From assembly GCA_012513235.1 (NCBI GenBank), contig JAAZCO010000353.1, forward strand, positions 1-9,745: a stretch of DNA of 9,745 bases, written 5' to 3'. Shown one piece after another: positions 7,501-9,745 of the stretch. The notes under the pieces were generated by a model. It was not told the origin of the DNA, did not search any database, and saw nothing but the letters and a program-made list of their open reading frames with translations. The position numbers and the translations under genes are program-made. The number at the start of each line of letters is the position of its first letter. The first letter of the stretch is position 1. The stretch is from Gammaproteobacteria bacterium (GTDB taxonomy: Bacteria > Pseudomonadota > Gammaproteobacteria > Pseudomonadales > Pseudomonadaceae).

Positions 7501-8337
7501 GAGAGTATTGAGACGTAATGCGGCGCTATTGACTTGCCCTTGCGCCGCTTGCAGCCACAACTCTGCGCCAGCTTTTAAACTTGTCAGCTGCCAGTGGTGT
7601 AAATATTGTTGTGGCAGCCATTGCGCAAGATTGCTGCTGGGGGTTTTTAAATAGAGTGTTAGCGCACTTTTGCGCCAATCACCTGCAATCAACTGCCCTT
7701 GTGCGCTGAGCTCAAGCTTTTCACCATCGGGTAGCACTGCACTGAGATCAAAGCGGCGCTGTGCACCGGATTGGCGCAAAGTAAAACCTGCATAGGTCAA
7801 GGCCAAAGGCTCACGCTCAGCCGCCTGCACTATAATGCGGCTATCTAACACACTCAGCTGCCCTACATGCTGCAGCTTAGCCAGTAGATCATTCAGATGA
7901 AAAGCAGCCTGCTCAGTGTCTTGTAGCACCAAACCTTGCAAGGCCCAATGGCCGTGTTGATCTTCCAGCACTTGCAGTTGCAAACCTGTCAGGGTCACAG
8001 CACGTAAACGCAGCTCGCCAGCCAGGATACTGGCAAGGATATCGGGCTGAATATGCACAGACTCAACCTGCAGCGCGGCCTCACCTTCACCGAGCGTGAC
8101 ATAGCGCGCAGTCAATAACGGAGAAAAACCACGCCAGCCACCTTCAAGCTGTTCAATCTGTAGCTTTTGCTGCAGGCTCTGTTGCAGTTGCTGTTGGATT
8201 TCACTGCGGTATTCAGCCACTAAAGGCATGAATTGCCGACCAAGACTGACATACAACGCCGCCAGCATCAGCACCCCTGCTAATAGCCACAAACCGACAC
8301 GCAGCACGCGTGAGAGCATCGGCAAGAGCACTCTCAT
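4531..8337 (-). CDS. yhdP: YhdP family AsmA-like phospholipid transporter (TIGR02099 type)
   Basis: Giant inner-membrane-anchored periplasmic protein; in E. coli YhdP, with TamB and YdbH, carries phospholipids from inner to outer membrane along a hydrophobic groove. The 1268-residue product matches the family length (about 1260-1280). One N-terminal membrane helix (about 13-31, VGLWLLAGVLMLAALYVSL) is followed by a very long beta-strand-rich region of alternating polar and hydrophobic residues. The C-terminal block has the family's hydrophobic stretch (about 1212-1238, with GAPAVGGALFLVDRLIG) and a closing VTYHISGDWQQP (1247-1258). The frame is uninterrupted. It lies 25 bases downstream of rng, as in E. 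coli and Pseudomonas, so the two are probably co-transcribed. The first ATG (8337-8335) abuts its only Shine-Dalgarno-like GAGG; a GTG two codons on (8331-8329) is better spaced and may be the true start. The 3' end overlaps the recN terminator. Confidence 0.95.
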   Translation of the reverse strand: MRVLLPMLSRVLRVGLWLLAGVLMLAALYVSLGRQFMPLVAEYRSEIQQQLQQSLQQKLQIEQLEGGWRGFSPLLTARYVTLGEGEAALQVESVHIQPDILASILAGELRLRAVTLTGLQLQVLEDQHGHWALQGLVLQDTEQAAFHLNDLLAKLQHVGQLSVLDSRIIVQAAEREPLALTYAGFTLRQSGAQRRFDLSAVLPDGEKLELSAQGQLIAGDWRKSALTLYLKTPSSNLAQWLPQQYLHHWQLTSLKAGAELWLQAAQGQVNSAALRLNTLELHGQQADAEPLQIQSHNGLAWYQRSAGMQRAWFERFVVQIDELPARDLSVLASYENADTAQWRLALERLELTDLHYVLERVVELPAVAADVLHSMQPRGALQNLQVQWRPDAALAERLEFVSNVENIEFSAWHDVPAASGISGLISGDLLQGELRLATDSGFSLHLANLFPKPWLYERAHAQLLWEFDDLGFTLKSPYLKVKGEEGDIAGDFLIRLFTDPAEEDYMDLRVGLRDGDASYTGKYLPTLVPDFSKDLAHWLNTAIQAGHIEQGYFQYQGSLNKGTPAEARSLSLYFAVEDAQLEYQPGWPALTEASAQVLIEDSGVRISLDQGKILNSPISSAYAEVMHGTSAAIPVLELHAELQSSMSDGLYFLQKTPLALETLEFAKWQGKGSLPAVLDLKVPLAAQQPVQIKVDLNAQGVELEMPDINVHLYKLTGPFVFDSQRGLSAKKVTGQFLGQAFTGDISAQGRAGQLSTHIDVRGLMPLEQLTTWAQINEPLPVTGTLPYRLRVLLEGDDSQLRIDSSLLGVAIDLPAPFGKTASQESYADWRMTLAGAERRYWLDYADQVSLSLAAATDNILAGRAQLRLGGGLARLPTQAGLRVTGRLNSFDLERWQAVLQRYSVPQKEGVQFLRSAKLDLRRVQGFGLTANNLKIDYRPQPSGWQLGLQSMQVQGQIVDPGGQQPLQLYLQHLRLPAAEKNQAAPQDALADFDMRTIPALNIKIDALWMGETHLGALAFQTRPQANGVLFDQLNLSLKGLHVDGQLGWQREKGQVSSWYKGRLSGDNIADVLKAWDFAPSISSDNFRVDTQLRWTGSPAAFALEKLDGDARVQFRKGQMSSVDGSAQALRVFGLLNFDSIGRRLRLDFSDLFGKGLAYDRIKGQLLVSKGVYRTQTPLVLEGPSSNFELDGQLNLVSDQVQAKLLVTLPLTNNLPLAAIAIGAPAVGGALFLVDRLIGDRLSRFASVTYHISGDWQQPDISLVKKPAK

Positions 8338-8341
8338 CCTC
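8329..8341 (-). promoter_or_regulatory. Ribosome binding site and alternative GTG start of yhdP
   Basis: Minus strand GAGG (8341-8338) directly touches the ATG at 8337-8335, leaving no spacer, but lies 6 bases before the in-frame GTG at 8331-8329. By Shine-Dalgarno spacing alone the GTG is the better start; it would shorten the protein by two residues and leave the membrane anchor intact. The choice cannot be settled from sequence only. Confidence 0.5.
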
Positions 8342-8362
8342 AGCGCCTAAGTCACAATTGCA

Positions 8363-9745
8363 TCAGAGCAAGACAACATCGTACTGCTCCTGTGAGTACA
8401 TGCTTTCAACCTGAAAGCGGATCGGATGACCAATAAAGGATTCTAAGTCTGCGACATTACCCGACTCTTCATCGAGCAAACGATCAACCACGCTTTGGCT
8501 GGCCAACACCATATAACCATCGGCCTGAAAGGCGCGAGCTTCGCGAATAATTTCCCGAAAAATCTCATAACAAATCGTTTCTGCAGTGCGCACTTGTCCG
8601 CGCCCCTGACAGGTTGAGCAAGGCTCACACAAGACTTGAGTCAAGCTTTCCCGCGTGCGCTTGCGGGTCATTTGCACCAAGCCTAATTCGGTAATGCCAA
8701 TAATATTAGTTTTGGCATAATCGCGCTCTAATTGACGCTCCAGCGTGCGCAGCACTTGGCGACGGTGTTCTTCGTCTTCCATATCAATAAAGTCGATAAT
8801 GATAATGCCACCCACATTGCGCAAGCGCAGTTGGCGAGCAATGGTCAAAGCCGCTTCAAGATTGGTTTTAAATACAGTTTCTTCAAGATTACGATGCCCG
8901 ACAAAGGCGCCGGTATTCACATCAATAGTGGTCATTGCCTCAGTTGGATCAATCACCAAGTGACCGCCAGACTTTAATGGCACTTTGCGCTCTAGCGCCT
9001 TTTGAATCTCATCCTCAATGCCATACAGGTCAAACAGCGGACGCTCACCGGGGTAATGCTCAATGCGATCAGCAATTTCCGGCATCAACTCAGCCACAAA
9101 CTGCTGCGCTTTAACTAAAGTTTCACGCGAATCAATGCGCACTTTTTCAGTATGCTCAGCAGCTAAATCACGCAAAGTGCGTAACGGTAAAGACAGCTCT
9201 TCATAAATCACTGTTGGGGCACCACAGACTTTCATCTGCTCACGCACTTGCTCCCACAAACGGTGCAAGTAACGAATATCCACCATAATGGCTTCACGCG
9301 CGGCGCCTTCAGTGGCCGTGCGAATAATAAAGCCACCTTTATCCTGCAAACCTTCGCTGGCTAAGCACTCGGTCACTGCTTGCTTTAAACGCTCACGCTC
9401 AGCTTCGCCTTCAATTTTAAGCGACACACCAATATGGCTGCTGCTGGGCATATACACCAGATAGCGCGAAGGAATGGATAGGTTGGTAGTCAGGCGTGCA
9501 CCTTTACTGCCAATCGGATCTTTAGTCACCTGTACCACTAACGCTTGGCCTTCATGCACCAAACCACTGATACCTTCACCCGTAACACCTTCACGACCAG
9601 TGATATCCGCTGCATGGATAAAGGCCGCACGTGACAAACCTATATCAACAAAAGCCGCCTGCATGCCCGGCAACACACGGACAATTTTACCTTTATAGAT
9701 GTTACCGACAATACCACGACGCTGAGTGCGCTCAACATGCACTTC
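8363..9745 (-). CDS. rng: Ribonuclease G, 5' end cut by window edge
   Basis: Cytoplasmic endoribonuclease of the RNase E/G family that matures the 5' end of 16S rRNA and cuts selected mRNAs in A/U-rich single-stranded stretches. The window shows 460 residues, beginning in EVHVERTQRRGIVGNIYKGK; about 25 residues (the family's MxEEILIN-type start) lie beyond the right edge. In order: an S1 RNA-binding domain (GNIYKGKIVRVLPGMQAAFVDIG, visible residues about 15-37 and on), an RNase H-like region, the DNase I-like catalytic domain with the metal-binding Asp of IDVNTGAFVG (8921-8923) and the GGIIIIDFIDM motif (around 8783-8810), then the zinc-link cysteines of CEPCSTCQGRG (8609-8629). It ends in YDVVLL like other RNase G proteins and lacks the long RNase E scaffold tail. 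The first in-window GTG (9742-9740) is an internal Val, not the start. It is upstream partner of yhdP; maf and mre genes probably precede it. Confidence 0.97.
   Translation of the reverse strand, partial: EVHVERTQRRGIVGNIYKGKIVRVLPGMQAAFVDIGLSRAAFIHAADITGREGVTGEGISGLVHEGQALVVQVTKDPIGSKGARLTTNLSIPSRYLVYMPSSSHIGVSLKIEGEAERERLKQAVTECLASEGLQDKGGFIIRTATEGAAREAIMVDIRYLHRLWEQVREQMKVCGAPTVIYEELSLPLRTLRDLAAEHTEKVRIDSRETLVKAQQFVAELMPEIADRIEHYPGERPLFDLYGIEDEIQKALERKVPLKSGGHLVIDPTEAMTTIDVNTGAFVGHRNLEETVFKTNLEAALTIARQLRLRNVGGIIIIDFIDMEDEEHRRQVLRTLERQLERDYAKTNIIGITELGLVQMTRKRTRESLTQVLCEPCSTCQGRGQVRTAETICYEIFREIIREARAFQADGYMVLASQSVVDRLLDEESGNVADLESFIGHPIRFQVESMYSQEQYDVVLL

Noticed and set aside
8732..8977. 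Plus-strand open frames inside rng (8732-8977, 8745-8963, 9474-9698)
   Set aside because: They are antisense to conserved catalytic and S1 regions of RNase G and are shadows of that gene.
9740..9742. GTG as the start codon of rng
   Set aside because: The frame stays open to the window edge, and RNase G proteins have about 25 more residues before this point; the GTG encodes an internal Val in the conserved EVHVERTQRRG stretch.

Overview
The window is a chromosomal housekeeping segment from a gammaproteobacterium, most likely a member of the Pseudomonadaceae. This rests on the proteins (DnaK, GrpE, RecN, YhdP and RNase G all read like Pseudomonas-group orthologues) and on grpE-dnaK lying divergently next to recN. 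Base composition is close to balanced and codons are often A/T-ending, which is lower GC than most Pseudomonas. That points to a low-GC branch (Thiopseudomonas/Denitrificimonas-like); this placement is inference with low confidence.

Layout: (1) 1-1879, minus strand, dnaK, complete at its start but cut by the left edge about a dozen residues before its end. (2) 1977-2546, minus, grpE. Both genes have their own near-consensus sigma-32 heat-shock promoter; the dnaK promoter straddles the grpE stop codon. (3) 2547-2807, a divergent control region with the grpE heat-shock promoter facing left and a recN promoter facing right, the latter covered by a LexA (SOS) box. (4) 2808-4502, plus, recN. (5) 4525-4548, an intrinsic terminator for recN that lies partly inside the last codons of the convergent gene. 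(6) 4531-8337, minus, yhdP, a very large AsmA-like envelope protein. (7) 8363-9745, minus, rng (RNase G), cut by the right edge before its first roughly 25 codons. rng and yhdP are 25 bases apart and form an operon seen in both E. coli and Pseudomonas.

How the genes work together: GrpE is the nucleotide exchange factor of DnaK, so the left part is the heat-shock chaperone module. RecN is the SOS-induced SMC-like double-strand-break repair protein. RNase G matures 16S rRNA and turns over mRNA, while YhdP carries phospholipids from inner to outer membrane; these two are linked by gene order rather than by a known shared pathway. The recN-yhdP junction brings together two blocks that, from what I recall of Pseudomonas genomes, normally lie apart (recN next to fur/omlA; rng-yhdP next to nitrilase/tldD genes), so it looks like a rearrangement breakpoint.

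I see no mobile element, CRISPR array, tRNA or rRNA gene, and no evidence of an undescribed multi-gene system. The most informative content beyond the genes is the regulatory architecture between 1880 and 2807 and the terminator at the convergent junction.
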